Assembly: GCA_963556495.2 (NCBI GenBank)
Contig: OY747714.1
Location: forward strand, 52,191,541-52,255,540
From: Valencia hispanica
Lineage: Eukaryota; Chordata; Actinopteri; Cyprinodontiformes; Valenciidae
Length of the DNA stretch: 64,000 nucleotides
Direction of reading: 5' to 3'
Shown piece after piece: positions 24,716 through 36,437 of the stretch (positions are counted from its first letter, which is position 1; every line of letters starts with the position of its first letter). Under the pieces are notes generated by a model, which was not told the DNA's origin, searched no databases, and was given only the letters and a program-made list of their open reading frames with translations. The translations under genes were made by a program, and so were the position numbers.

Positions 24716-27700
24716 TGGATACTGTAATGTGTTAAAAAATAAAGACCTCCTCACTGCCATAGAAGAAAATATCAAAGAGTTTAAACAAAGATACTTTACT
24801 GATCACATCTTAATCGGTGGTGACTGGAACATGGTTATGGATGAGGTCCTAGATAGATACCCCTCTAGAGCAACAAACATCCGCTCAAATCGCATTTTAT
24901 GTGATTTTGGTAACAACCTTGGACTTATTGACCTGTGGAGAGAAAAACACCTAAATGAGACACAGTTTTCCTGGCATAAGTCAGATGCATCGAGCAAATC
25001 GAGAATAGATTTTTGGTTAGGTACAGATGAAATTCTCAGTAACACATCTCACTGTAATATTTCTCCAACGCCTCTTACTGATCACTGTAGCATTGATTTG
25101 TCAGTTTTGTCACCTCCTGAATATTTTAGACACAGAGGTTACTGGAAATTTAATGCCAACCTTCTAAAACATGACTTATACTGCTGCGAAATAAAAGAAC
25201 TGATTAGAAAAAAAACCTTACAAGATAATACATTATTAACTTTCACTACAAAGTGGGAATTCTTAAAATACAAAATACGAGTTCACTCCATATCTTTTAG
25301 CAAGAACCTTAAGAAACTCAATAACATGGAAGAAGAAAAGATAGTTAAAGAATTATATTCAATTTGCACAAAACAAACGTTAACAGATGCTGAAAAAAAC
25401 AACCTTTCCGTCCTACAATCTAAACTAGACAACATTTATGAACGAAAGGCTCGTGGTGCTTTCATCAGATCCAGGGCCAGGTGGATTGAGGACGGGGAGA
25501 AAAGTTCTGCATATTTTTGCAGACTGGAGAAAAGGCGGCAGGATAAAAACCACATAAAATCCCTCATCATTGATGACATAGAATGCACAGATCAAAATTT
25601 AATTGCAAAAGAAATCAGCCAGTTTTATCAAAACCTATATTGCTCATCCTTTTCAGCCCAAGACTGTGACCACTTATTGGGTCAGGTTAATGAATTTATC
25701 CCACAAATCACTAAGGATTTTAGGGAAGACTGCGATAAAGACATACTTTTAGAGGAACTAGATATTGCTATGGGTTGCTTAAAACTTGATAAATCTCCAG
25801 GCCCAGATGGCTTAACTGCCAACTTTTACAGGCACTTCTGGGAATATTTTCGAGACTTCTTATTTCAGGTCTTTAAAGAAACAATATGCAATTACTCACT
25901 CCCAGAAAGTATGAAACAGGGTATCATCACTCTTATAGCAAAACCAGGAAAAGATAACAAGATTCTAGATAACTACCGCCCGATTTCTCTATTGAACTGT
26001 GACTATAAATTATTGACTTATATATACACTAACAGACTAAAGAAGGGTCTTAATGATGTTATAAGTGAGACACAAACTGGTTTTATGAGCAAAAGATCCA
26101 TACACAATAACATCAGATTGGTACATGATTTATTAGAATATAGTGACGTGATTGAGGACAGAGGTTTTATTCTGTTCCTGGACTTCTACAAGGCCTTTGA
26201 TATGTTAGAACATCAGTTTCTTCTCAAAGTCTTACATTTGTTTGGTTTCGGGCCAAACTTCTGTAATATAATAAAATGTTTCTACAATGGTACAACAAGC
26301 TCAGTAGCTCTCACACATGGCACTTCTCCGCGCTTTACAATTAATAGAGGTGTAAAACAAGGATGTAATGTTTCTCCCTTTCTCTTCATATTAGCAGCTG
26401 AAATCATGGCCATTCTTATAAAACACTCAGAAATAGAAAAATTAAAAGTATTTGATGATCAAATTATAATTAGCCAACTAGCTGACGACACCACCATTTT
26501 TCTAAAAAATCTAGACCAAATTCCCAATGTTCTTAAATTAATTAATACATTTTCTAAAGCATCAGGGTTGACATTGAATCTCCAGAAATGTGAATTGATG
26601 GCAATACATAACATTAATCTCACAGAAGCCTACAATATTCCCATAAAAACATCAGTGAAGTATCTTGGAATCCATATAACTAAAGATGTTAAACTCAAAG
26701 AAACTATGAACATAGGAAACAAAATCCAGAACTGCAAATCTCAATTAAATAAATGGCTTCAAAGAGACCTAACACTTTTTGGTAGAACCTATCTAACCAA
26801 AATGGAATCTCTAGCTCGGTGCATATATCCTGCATATTCAATGGCCATACCAAATAAGTACATAAAAGCTATAAATCAGATGAACTTTAACTTCATCTGG
26901 AAAAATCGAGTCCACTACATAAAAAAATCAGAAATGGTAAAGGACTTTAAGGACGGGGGTTTGCAAGCTATTGACTTTGAATGCCTAAATGCAGTATTAA
27001 AAATAAATTGGTTGAAATCCTTTATGATGAGTCAAAATAGCATTTGGTACTGTCTTCCCAAGGGATTATTTAGGAAGATGGGAAACATAGAATTTGTCCT
27101 TAGATGTGACTTTAATATTAATAAACTTCCTGTTAAACTATCCTCGTTCCACCAACAGGTACGGTTATGCTGGAAACTTATGTACACACACAATTTCACT
27201 CCTCATCAAACTCCTATCTGGAATAACAGATATGTACTGTACAGAAATAAGTCTTTGTATTTGGATCACTGGATGGAAAAAAACATTTGGTCTGTAAGAC
27301 ACTTATTAAATGATCAAGGAGGATGGCTGTCTTACGAAAGCTTTTGCTTAAAGTTCAGTGTGAATTGCACACGCTCTCAATTTAACAATGTAATAAAGTC
27401 TATCCCTCCTTCAGTCAAACATCTCGTTCAAAATACAAACATACAAATCTCTGAACTTCAGCTACCTGCACTTCGAATATATGGAACAGACTTCCTGGAT
27501 AAATGCATCTCTAATAAACTGATGCGTCTGCATCTAACTAATGAAATTTTCCCCATCCAGTCAAATAGAAATTCCATTATTCAATTGTTTTCTGACTCAG
27601 AGGTTAAAAAGTGGAGAACAGCTTACCTCACCTATCCTTTAAGCCCCAAAACTAAAGAACTTCACTTTAAAATCCTTAGTAATATTTTTCCGTCCAGAGA

Positions 27701-28113
27701 CCTATTAAGACAAAGATTCAACCTGGATAATAACAGCTGTACATTTTGTGACAATGAAATTGAAACAACGGACCATTTATTCTTTTACTGTATGTACTCT
27801 GAATCTTTTTGGAAGGACTTTCAAGACTGGATCTCAGAAAAAACTTTCTCTACCCCACCCTCTAACAAGAAAGGATATAATATTTGGGACTGCACTTAAG
27901 GACAAAAGGAGTGACTTCACTCTTAACAACCTGCTGATCCTCGCCAAATTCTTTATCCACACATGTAAATGGGGAAATAGAAAACCCATCTTTTCGGTTT
28001 TTAAAAGGTACTTGATGGAAAACCACCTCAGCTCTTTAAGACTGATAAAAAACAAACATGGTATACAGCTCCTTAATGCTTATGAAGATCTTAGAATATT
28101 TGGAGAAAACTAA
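24716..28113 (+). pseudogene. Tx1-like LINE ORF2 (endonuclease-reverse transcriptase), truncated and frameshifted
   Basis: The protein would nick target DNA and copy the element's RNA into the nick. The open frame continues from the array into the element, so its apparent first residues are not native. The order is: C-terminal half of an APE-type endonuclease (GGDWN, then SRIDFW, then TDHCSID, about 24820-25100); reverse transcriptase from about 25740, with SPGPDG, NYRPISLLN, catalytic LDFYKAFD near 26180, VKQGCNVSPFLF, and LADD at about 26480; then a cysteine/histidine motif CTFC...H...C at 27738-27791. LADD replaces the more common YADD or FADD; this occurs in the Tx1/L1 group. The first frame stops at 27899, but the family's C-terminal end (FIHTCKW and following) continues in another frame to 28113, so a one-base shift lies near 27850-27880. 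Half of the endonuclease and all of ORF1 are missing, so this copy cannot move itself. Confidence 0.88.
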
Positions 28114-28363
28114 GCTCTTGTATCTTGTTGTCTCACCCCTTTTGCCCCTTTACTAGCTACAGAAATGTGGATGTCTTTTTTTTTTTTCTTACTTTTTTCA
28201 TTTCCTTTTTTCACCCTTCTGTTAAAGTTAGGCTATATGTTCCCCCCGGTATTAACTATCTGTTGTTCCGTGTGCCTGTAAGATATACAAGCTTCTGTTT
28301 TGTATGATTGTATGCCACAGAGATTTGTACAATAAATGTGGAGAAAAAAAAAAAAAAAAAAAA
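24716..28363 (+). mobile_element. Tx1-like (L1 group) LINE, 5'-truncated, inserted in the minisatellite
   Basis: Non-LTR retrotransposon of 3,648 bp. It begins abruptly inside the endonuclease domain, carries the rest of ORF2, a 3' UTR of about 220 bp, a poly(A) signal AATAAA at 28331-28336 and a 20-nt A tail at 28344-28363. Array sequence resumes at 28364. The 5' truncation, terminal poly(A) and flanking direct repeats are what target-primed reverse transcription produces. Its low GC content contrasts with the array. The clade call rests on the L1-like reverse transcriptase and the C-terminal cysteine/histidine motif. Confidence 0.93.
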
Positions 28364-28563
28364 CTAGCTCAGGTGCTAACCCAGTTGCTAGCCCATGTGC
28401 TAGCCCAGGTGCTAGCCAAGGTATTAGATCAGGTGCTACCTTAGATGCTAGCTCAGGTGCTAGCATAGGTATTAGCTCAGGTGCTGGCCCAGGTTCTACC
28501 TTAGCTTTTAGCTCAGGGGCTAGCTCAGGTCCAATCCCAGGTATTAGCTCAGGTGTTAGCTCA
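28364..28563. repeat. 200-bp target-site duplication, right copy
   Basis: Matches 24516-24715 over its whole length with one visible mismatch. It starts at the first base after the LINE poly(A). See the left copy for the shared private variants. Confidence 0.8.
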
Positions 28564-31142
28564 GGAGCGAGCACATGTGCTAGCCCAAGTGCTAGCCCAG
28601 TTGCTAGCTCAGGTGCTAGCCCAGGTGCTAGCCAAGGTATTATCTCAGGTGCTACCTCAGATGCTAGCCCAGGTGCTAGCTCAGGTGCTAGCCCAGGTTC
28701 TACCTTAGCTTTTAGCTCAGGGGCTAGCTCAGGTCCTATCCCAGGTATTAGCTCAGGTGTTAGCTCAGGAGCGAGCACATGTGCTAGCCCAGGTGCTAGT
28801 CCAGTTGCTAGCTCAGGTGCTAGCCCAGATGCTAGTTAAGGTGCTAGCCCAGGTGCTCGCTAAGGTGCTAGCCCATGTGCTAGCCAAGGTATTAGCTCAG
28901 GTGCTACCTCAGATGCTAGCCCAGGTGCCAGCTCAGGTGCTAGCCCAGGTGCTAGCTCAGGTGCTAGCCCAGGTTCTACCTTAGCTTTTAGCTCAGGGGC
29001 TAGCTCAGGTCCTATCCCAGGTATTAGCTCAGGTGTTAGCTCAGGAGCGAGCACATGTGCTAGCCCAGGTGCTAGTCCAGTTGCTAGCTCAGGTGCTAGC
29101 CCAGATGCTAGCTCAGGTGCTAGCTCAGGTGCTAACCCAGGTGCTAGCTCAGGTGTTAGCTCAGGTGCTGTCCCAGGTGCTACCCCAGGTGCTAGCTCAG
29201 GTGCTAGCCAAGATATTAGCTCAGGTGCTACCTCAGATGCTAGCCCAGGTGCGAGCTCAGGTGCTAGCCCAGGTGCTAGCTCAGGTGCTAGCCCAGGTTC
29301 TACCTTAGCTTTTAGCTCAGGGGCTAGCTCAGGTCCTATCCCAGGTATTAGCTCAGGTGTTAGCTCAGGAGCGAGCACATGTGCTAGCCCAGGTGCTAGT
29401 CCAGTTGCTAGCTCAGGTGCTAGCCCAGATGCTAGCTCAGGTGCTAGCTCAGGTGCTAACCCAGGTGCTAGCTCAGGTGTTAGCTCAGGTGCTAGCCCAG
29501 GTTCTAGCTCAGGTTTTAGCACAGGTTCTAGCTCAGGTATTAGCTCAGGGGCTTGCTCAGGGGCTAGCCCAGGTTCATTCTCAGGTGTTAGATCAGGTTC
29601 TAGCTGAGATGTTAGCACAGGTGATAGCTCAGGTGCTAGCTCAGGGTCTAGAACAGGTTTTAGCTCAGGTGCTAATTCAGGGGCTAGCTAAGGTGCTAGC
29701 TCAGAGGTTGGCTCATGTGCTAGCCCAGGTGCTAGCTTAGATGCTAGCTCAGGTGCTAACCCAGGTGCTAGCTCAGGTGCTAGCCCAGGTGTAAGCTCAG
29801 GTGCTTCCTCAGGTGCTAGTCCAGGAGCTAGCAAAGTTGATAGTCCAGGTGCTAGCAAAGTTGATAGCTCAGGTTGATCTCAGGTGCTAGTCCAGGTGCT
29901 AGCTCAGATGCTAGCTCAGGTGCTAGCCCAGGTGCTAGCTCAGGTGCTAGCTCAGGGTCTAGCCCAAGTTTTAGCTCAGGTGCTAGCTCAGGTGTTAGAT
30001 CAGGTGCTAGCCCAGGTGCTAGCTCAGGTGCTAGCCCAGGTGCAAGCTCAGGTGCTAGCTAAGGGTCTAGCTCACATACTAGCTCAGGTGCTAGCCCAGG
30101 TGCAAGCTCAGGTGCTATCTCAGGTGCTAGCCCAGGGGCTAGCTCAGGTGCTAGCCAAGGTATTAGCTCAGGTGCTACCTCAGATTCTAGCTCAGGTGAT
30201 AGCTCAGGTGCTAGCTAAGGGTCTAGCCCAGGTTTTAGCTAAGGTGCTAGCTCAGGTGTTAGCTCAGGTGCTAGCCCAGGTGCTAGCCCACTTGCTAGCT
30301 CAGGTGCTAGCCCAGGTATTAGCTCAGGTGCAAGCTCAGGTGCTTTCCCAGGTGCTAGCTCAGGTGCTAGCCCAGGTGCTAGCTCAGGTGCTAGCTCAGA
30401 TACTAGCTCAGGTGCTAACCCTTGTGCTAGCTCAGGTGCTAGCCCAGGTGTTAGCTCAGGTGATTGCTCAGGTGCTAGTCCAGGTGCTAGCCCAGGTGCT
30501 AGTACGGTTGCTAGATCAGGTGCTAGCTCAGGGTCTAGCCCAAGTTTTAGCTCAGGTGCTAGTCCAGGTGCTAGCAAAGTTGCTAGCTCAGGTCAAGCTC
30601 AGGTGCTAGTCCAGGTGCTAGCTCAGGTGCTAGCCCAGGTGCTAGCTCAGGTGCTAGCTCAGGGTCTAGCCCAAGTTTTAGCTCAGGTGCTAGCTCAGGT
30701 GTTAGCTCAGGTGCTAGCCCAGGTGCTAGCTCAGGTACTAGCCCAGGTGCTAGCCCAGGTATTAGCTAAGGTGCTAGCTCAGATACTAGCTCAGGTGCTA
30801 ACCCAGCTGCTAGCCCATGTGCTAGCCCAGGTGCTAGCCAAGGTATTAGATCAGGTGCTACCTCAGATGCTAGACCAGGTGCTAGCTCAGGTGCTAGCAT
30901 AGGTATTAGCTCAGGTGCTGGCCCAGGTTCTACCTTAGCTTTTAGCTCAGGTGCTAGCCCAGGTGCTAGCCCAGTTGCTAGCTCAGGTGCTAGCCCAGGA
31001 ATTAGCTCAGGTGCAAGCTCAGGTGCTTTCCCAGGTGCTAGCTCAGGTGCTAGCCAAGGTATTAGCTCAGGTGCTACCTCAGATGCTAGCTCAGGTGCTA
31101 ACCCATGAACTAGCTAGGGTGCTAGCCCAGGTGCTAGCTTAG

Positions 31143-31790
31143 GTGCTACCTCAGGTGCTAGCCCAGGTGCTAACCCAGGTGCTAGTACAGTTGCTAGATC
31201 AGGTGCTAGCTCAGGTGCTAGCTCAGGTGTTAGCCCAGGTGCTAGTTCAGGTACTAGCTCAGGTGTTAGCTCATGATCTAGCTCAGGTGCTACCTCAAAG
31301 GCAAGCTCAGGTGCTAGCTCAGGGTCTAGCCCAAGTTTTAGCTCAGGTGCTAGCTCAGGTGTTAGCTCAGGTGCTAGCCCAAGTGCTAGCCCAGGTGCTA
31401 GCTCAGGTGCTAGCTAAGGGTCTAGCCCAGGTTTTAGCTCAGGTGCTAGCCCAGGTGCTAGCTTAGGTGCTACCTCAGGTGCTAGCCCAGGTGCTAGCCC
31501 AGGTGCTAGTACAGTTGCTAGATCAGGTGCTAGCTCAGGTGCTAGCTCAGGTGTTAGCCCAGGTGCTAGTTCAGGTGCTAGCTCAGGTGTTAGCTCATGA
31601 TCTAGCTCAGGTGATACCTCAAAGGCAAGCTCAGGTGCTAGCTCAGGGTCTAGCCCAAGTTTTAGCTCAGGTGCTAGCTCAGGTGTTAGCTCAGGTGCTA
31701 GCCCAAGTGCTAGCCCAGGTGCTAGCTCAGGTGCTAGCTAAGGGTCTAGCCCAGGTTTTAGCTCAGGTGCTAGCCCAGGTGCTAGCTTAG
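31143..31790. repeat. 324-bp tandem duplication in the array
   Basis: The block at 31143-31466 is followed directly by a near-identical block at 31467-31790, including GTTAGCTCATGATC and the AAAGGCAAGC variant. One GATACC/GCTACC difference is visible near 31612. Confidence 0.85.
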
Positions 31791-31919
31791 ATGCTAGCTC
31801 AGGTGCTAACCCAGGCGCTAGCTCAGGTGCTAGCCCAGGTGTAAGCTCAGGTGCTTCCTCAGGTGCTAGTCCAGGTGCTAGCAAAGTTGATAGTCCAGGT
31901 GCTAGCAAAGTTGATAGCT

Positions 31920-34030
31920 CAGGTCAAGCTCAGGTGCTAGTCCAGGTGCTAGCTCATATGCTAGCTCAGGTGCTAGCCCAGGTGCTAGCTCAGGTGCTAG
32001 CTCAGGGTCTAGCCCAAGTTTTAGCTCAGGTGCTAGCTCAGGTGTTAGCTCAGGTGCTAGCCCAGGTGCTAGCTCAGGTGCTAGCCCAGGTGCTAGCTCA
32101 GGTGCAAGCTAAGGGTCTAGCTCAGATACAAGCTCAGGTGCTAGCCCAGGTGCAAGCTCAGGTGCTATCCCAGGTGCTAGCCCAGGTGCTAGCTCAGGTG
32201 CTAGCCAAGGTATTAGCTCAGGTGCTACCTCAGATTCTAGCTCAGGTGCTAGCTAAGGGTCTAGCCTAGGTTTTAGCTCAGGTGCTAGCTCAGGTGTTAG
32301 CTCAGGTGCTAGCCCAGGTGCTAGCCCAGTTGCTAGCCCAGGTATTAGCTCAGGTGCAAGCTCAGGTGCTTTCCCAGGTGCTAGCTCAGGTGCTAGCCCA
32401 GGTGCTAGCAAAGTTGATAGCTCAGGTCAAGCTCAGGTGCTAGTCCAGGTGCTAGCTCAGATGCTAGCTCAGGTGCTAGCCCAGGTGCTAGCTCAGGTGC
32501 TAGCTCAGGTTTTAGCCCAAGTTTTAGCTCAGGTGCTAGCTCAGGTGTTAGCTCAGGTGCTAGCCCAGGTGCTAGCTCAGGTGCTAGCCCAGGTGCTAGC
32601 TCAGGTGCTAGCTAAGGGTCTAGCTCAGATACTAGCTCAGGTGCTAGCCCAGGTGCAAGCTCAGGTGCTTCCTCAGGTGCTAGTCCAGGTGCTAGCAAAG
32701 TTGATAGTCCAGGTGCTAGCAAAGTTGATAGCTCAGGTCAAGCTCAGGTGCTAGTCCAGGTGCAAGCTCAGATGCTAGCTCAGGTGCTAGCCCAGGTGCT
32801 AGCTCAGGTGCTAGCTCAGGGTCTAGCCCAAGTTTTAGCTCAGGTGCTAGCTCAGGTGTTAGCTCAGGTGCTAGCCCAGGTGCTAGCTCAGGTGCTAGCT
32901 AAGGGTCTAGCTCAGATACTAGCTCAGGTGCTAGCCCAGGTGCAAGCTCAGGTGCTATCCCAGGTGCTATCCCAGGTGCTAGCTCAGGTGCTAGCCAAGG
33001 TATTAGCTCAGGTGCTACCTCAGATTCTCGCTCAGGTGATAGCTCAGGTGCTAGCCCAGGTGCTAGCTTAGATGCTAGCTCAGGTGCTAACCCAGGCGCT
33101 AGCTCAGGTGCGAGCCCAGGTGTAAGCTCAGGTGCTTCCTCAGGTGCTAGTCCAGGTGCTAGCAAAGTTGATAGTCCAGGTGCTAGCAAAGTTGATAGCT
33201 CAGGTCAAGCTCAGGTGCTAGTCCAGGTGCTAGCTCAGATGCTAGCTCAGGTGCTAGCCCAGGTGCTAGCTCAGGTGCTAGCTCAGGGTCTAGCCCAAGT
33301 TTTAGCTCAGGTGCTAGCTCAGGTGTTAGCTCAGGTGCTAGCCCAGGTGCTAGCTCAGGTGCTAGCCCAGGTGCTAGCTCAGGTGCTAGCTAAGGGTCTA
33401 GCTCAGATACTAGCTCAGGTGCTAGCCCAGGTGCAAGCTCAGGTGCTATCCCAGGTGCTAGCCCAGGTGCTAGCTCAGGTGCTAGCCAAGGTATTAGCTC
33501 AGGTGCTACCTCAGATTCTAGCTCAGGTGCTAGCTAAGGGTCTAGCCTAGGTTTTAGCTCAGGTGCTAGCTCAGGTGTTAGCTCAGGTGCTAGCCCAGGT
33601 GCTAGCCCAGTTGCTAGCTCAGGTGCTAGCCCAGGTATTAGCTCAGGTGCAAGCTCAGGTGCTTTCCCAGGTGCTAGCTCAGGTGCTAGCCCAGGTGCTA
33701 GCAAAGTTGATAGCTCAGGTCAAGCTCAGGTGCTAGTCCAGGTGCTAGCTCAGATGCTAGCTCAGGTGCTAGCCCAGGTGCTAGCTCAGGTGCTAGCTCA
33801 GGTTTTAGCCCAAGTTTTAGCTCAGGTGCTAGCTCAGGTGTTAGCTCAGGTGCTAGCCCAGGTGCTAGCTCAGGTGCTAGCCCAGGTGCTAGCTCAGGTG
33901 CTAGCTAAGGGTCTAGCTCAGATACTAGCTCAGGTGCTAGCCCAGGTGCAAGCTCAGGTGCTATCTCAGGTGCTAGCCCAGGTGCTAGCTCAGGTGCTAG
34001 CCAAGGTTTTAGCTCAGGTGCTACCTCAGA
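31920..34030. repeat. About 1.29-kb higher-order duplication
   Basis: Landmarks 31934 and 33215 are 1,281 bp apart; 32437 and 33730 are 1,293 bp apart. The private variant GGGTCTAGCCTAGG appears at about 32258 and 33539. The 12-bp offset change is one monomer. Confidence 0.8.
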
Positions 34031-34899
34031 TTCTAGCTCAGGTGATAGCTCAGGTGCTAGCTAAGGGTCTAGCCCAGGTTTTAGCTCAGGTGCTAGCTCA
34101 GGTGTTAGCTCAGGTGCTAGCCCAGGTGCTAGCCCAGTTGCTAGCTCAGGTGCTAGCCCAGGTGATAGCTCAGGTGCTATCTCAGGTGCTAGCCCAGGTC
34201 CTAGCTCAGGTGCTACGCCTTGTATTATCTCAGGTGCTAGCTCAGGTGTTAGCTCATGTTCTAGCCCAGTTGCTAGCTCAGGTGCTGGCCCAGGTGCTAG
34301 TTCAGGTGCTAGCTCAAGTGTTAGCCCAGGTGCTAGCACAGTTTCTTTTTTTCTTTTTTTTTACGTGTCCTGTTTGGCAGTGTGGAGCTCAGAATTGGTG
34401 TCCGAGTACCAAGTAGAAGCCCAACAGATTTACTTTCACAAGTGGAGCAGTACAGCTTTTGCTATAGTACTCCACTTGATATATGTGTGAAAAATCTTTA
34501 TTATGAATTGTTGGGGTTTTTATTTCCTGATATTATGGACACGGAGACGGAAAATTAAGGAGAAGAAAGAAGGAAGATGAAGAAGAGAGGTAGGAAACAA
34601 AAAGTCAAGAGAGAGGGTGAGTTGAAAATACAAGAGAGGAAGGGGAACAAAGAAAACACAGGAAGACATTGAAGTCTGCCTCCATACCCACAGGACGGCA
34701 GAGAGAGTGGGATAAACAAAACACGAAAAAGGAACATCGACAAAACAAACTAAACATTGTGAACTAAGAATTACACAACCACATCACACAAAAATAGATA
34801 TAAAAATACAACAACAATGTCACAGAAAAACTCATGGTACTGATTAATCAAGCTCTAGTAATGATAACCTCAGCCCAAGAATATATCCTTAAATACCAG

Positions 34900-36247
34900 A
34901 GACCCCACATCTATGTGTGTGTGTTAGCATGCTGGTGCATATAAGGTTTCTCCATAAGAGTGTTCGATAGCTGGTGTGAGCAGGCATCAATCCGTCTCCC
35001 AGGAATCGATGCAGACATGAAGGAGATCGGAGCAAATACGTCCAAAGGACCGCCAGAGCCCCAGGTGGACCCGGGCGGGGCCGACCGCATCCCCCAAGAG
35101 AGGAGCAAAGGAGAACCCCAGGGGAACATCTAGCGGCCACTATGCAGGGGCCCGGGGGGCAGCAGTGACGAGCCCACGGGACCCGCCAGCAACCGACGGC
35201 GCCGGGGCGGGCCAGTCGACGGACCGGGGGAGCCGGGGCCCAGGGGGACCCCACCCCCTAGCAGGGACCCGACAAGGGACCGGCCGACGAGGGGCCGCCT
35301 CCACCCTAGGCCACTCCCCACCGCCAACATCCCAGCGCCCCACCGATAGCCGCAGGGGACGGACAGCATCCCCAGGCCGGGCTCAGCCAGCATCTGGACA
35401 CCAAGTTGTACCAGCTCCCGGGTCCTGATCCCGCGAGACGAGACCAGGCATCCAACGAGGGCCGGTCCAACCCGCCAATGAACCGGCCACGCACGGTGCG
35501 CACAGAACAGGTGATCAAACGAGCAGAGACGCCGGATCCGCATCCCGCCGAGCCACCGAGCAGGCACCACCCAACAATCCCAAACTTGGCACGTCTAAAA
35601 GAGGTGCCCCAACCAACCAAAGGAAGATATCGGCCCACCGCATCGCCCACCGACACACCGGCCCCCCCAGGCCCGGCCAGGCACGCACCAGGTCCGAACC
35701 GGATTGACCACCGATGCACCGGCAGGCAGGGGCCCCCGTCACCGGCAGGGAGTGACGGAGGGGAAATAGGCCCCCCATTAAGTGTAAGGCCTGAGGTGCG
35801 CCAGGCAAGGGGGCAGAGCCACCAGCCCCCGGACCCAGGAGATGGACCCCCTACCTTCTAGGACGGAGACAAGCAGACCGCCAAGGGCCCCACAGTGGCA
35901 AAGCAGCCCGACAGCCCAGGACCCCGACCAGACCGCCTGTTCCTCCTCCGGACCCCAACCCCTGATGAGTGTGAAAAGACCCCTAGCCTCCATCCTCCCA
36001 CTCGAGTATGGTGTTGATGCGTGTTGTTATAATGTGCATTTAAAACAGAGGGGTGGGATGTGGGGAAGGCAGCCACACATCCCCCAACCTCCACCCCGAG
36101 CCCTCAGTGTCTATATGTGGTTTAACAGTGGGCACCGGCACCAGAGGTGAAGCTGATTGTATCGCTCCCCCTCTGGATGCCGAAAAGTGTGCCCACCCCA
36201 AAGTCCCTACATATGTGTCGCATGAGAATGTTATAAGTGGGAGTGTC
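34900..36247 (-). other. GC-rich 3' UTR of the minus-strand Tx1-like LINE, distal part
   Basis: A stretch of about 1.35 kb with high GC content and many CCC/GGG runs. Its compositional partner, 39241-39774, lies on the other side of the Harbinger insertion, and the TAA target site joins the two. No motif was recognised in any of the overlapping open frames, which are expected in GC-rich sequence with few stop codons. An otherwise unidentified repeat remains possible. Confidence 0.5.
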
Positions 36248-36250
36248 TAA

Positions 36251-36282
36251 AGCCGCGTTCACACCGGTCAGCGCGTCCAGGC
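36251..36282 (+). repeat. Harbinger terminal inverted repeat, left
   Basis: 32 bp, inverted match to 39206-39237 with one difference (GCCGCG against GCCACG). Directly preceded by the target-site TAA. Confidence 0.93.
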
Positions 36283-36437
36283 GTCAAATCGCTCAAACGG
36301 ACGAAAGTCAACGCTTTAAAATTTAAACCCAGCTGCTTGCACACTTGTGGTCTGCGTCGGCGCGTCGGGGCATCAGCGCGTCACGTCATTACGTCAGCGT
36401 GCGGGCGTGGATTTGTCTGTTGCTAGTTGTTTACAAC

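Larger units (their letters stand above)
28364..34342. repeat. 12-bp minisatellite array, right block
   Basis: Continuation of the same array after the LINE, about 6 kb. Near 28535-29400 there are repeats of 200-324 bp marked by GGTCCTATCCCAGG and GAGCGAGCACATG (28733, 29009, 29333). The block ends at about 34342, where a T-rich run and unrelated sequence begin. Monomer variants near the right edge (34190-34340) are more divergent than in the interior, as expected at an array edge. Confidence 0.96.

Noticed and set aside
28..34416. Dozens of long open frames (AQVL, ASSG/ASPG and APEL repeats) on both strands of the minisatellite
   Set aside because: A 12-bp period keeps three of six frames free of stops by arithmetic. 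The frames change register at each 11-bp monomer, have no consistent start, and encode only the monomer. No evidence of a gene.
34889..35993. Several overlapping frames of 70-150 codons in the GC-rich block
   Set aside because: GC-rich DNA has few stop codons. No conserved motif or consistent strand, and the block continues on the far side of the Harbinger insert as LINE 3' UTR.
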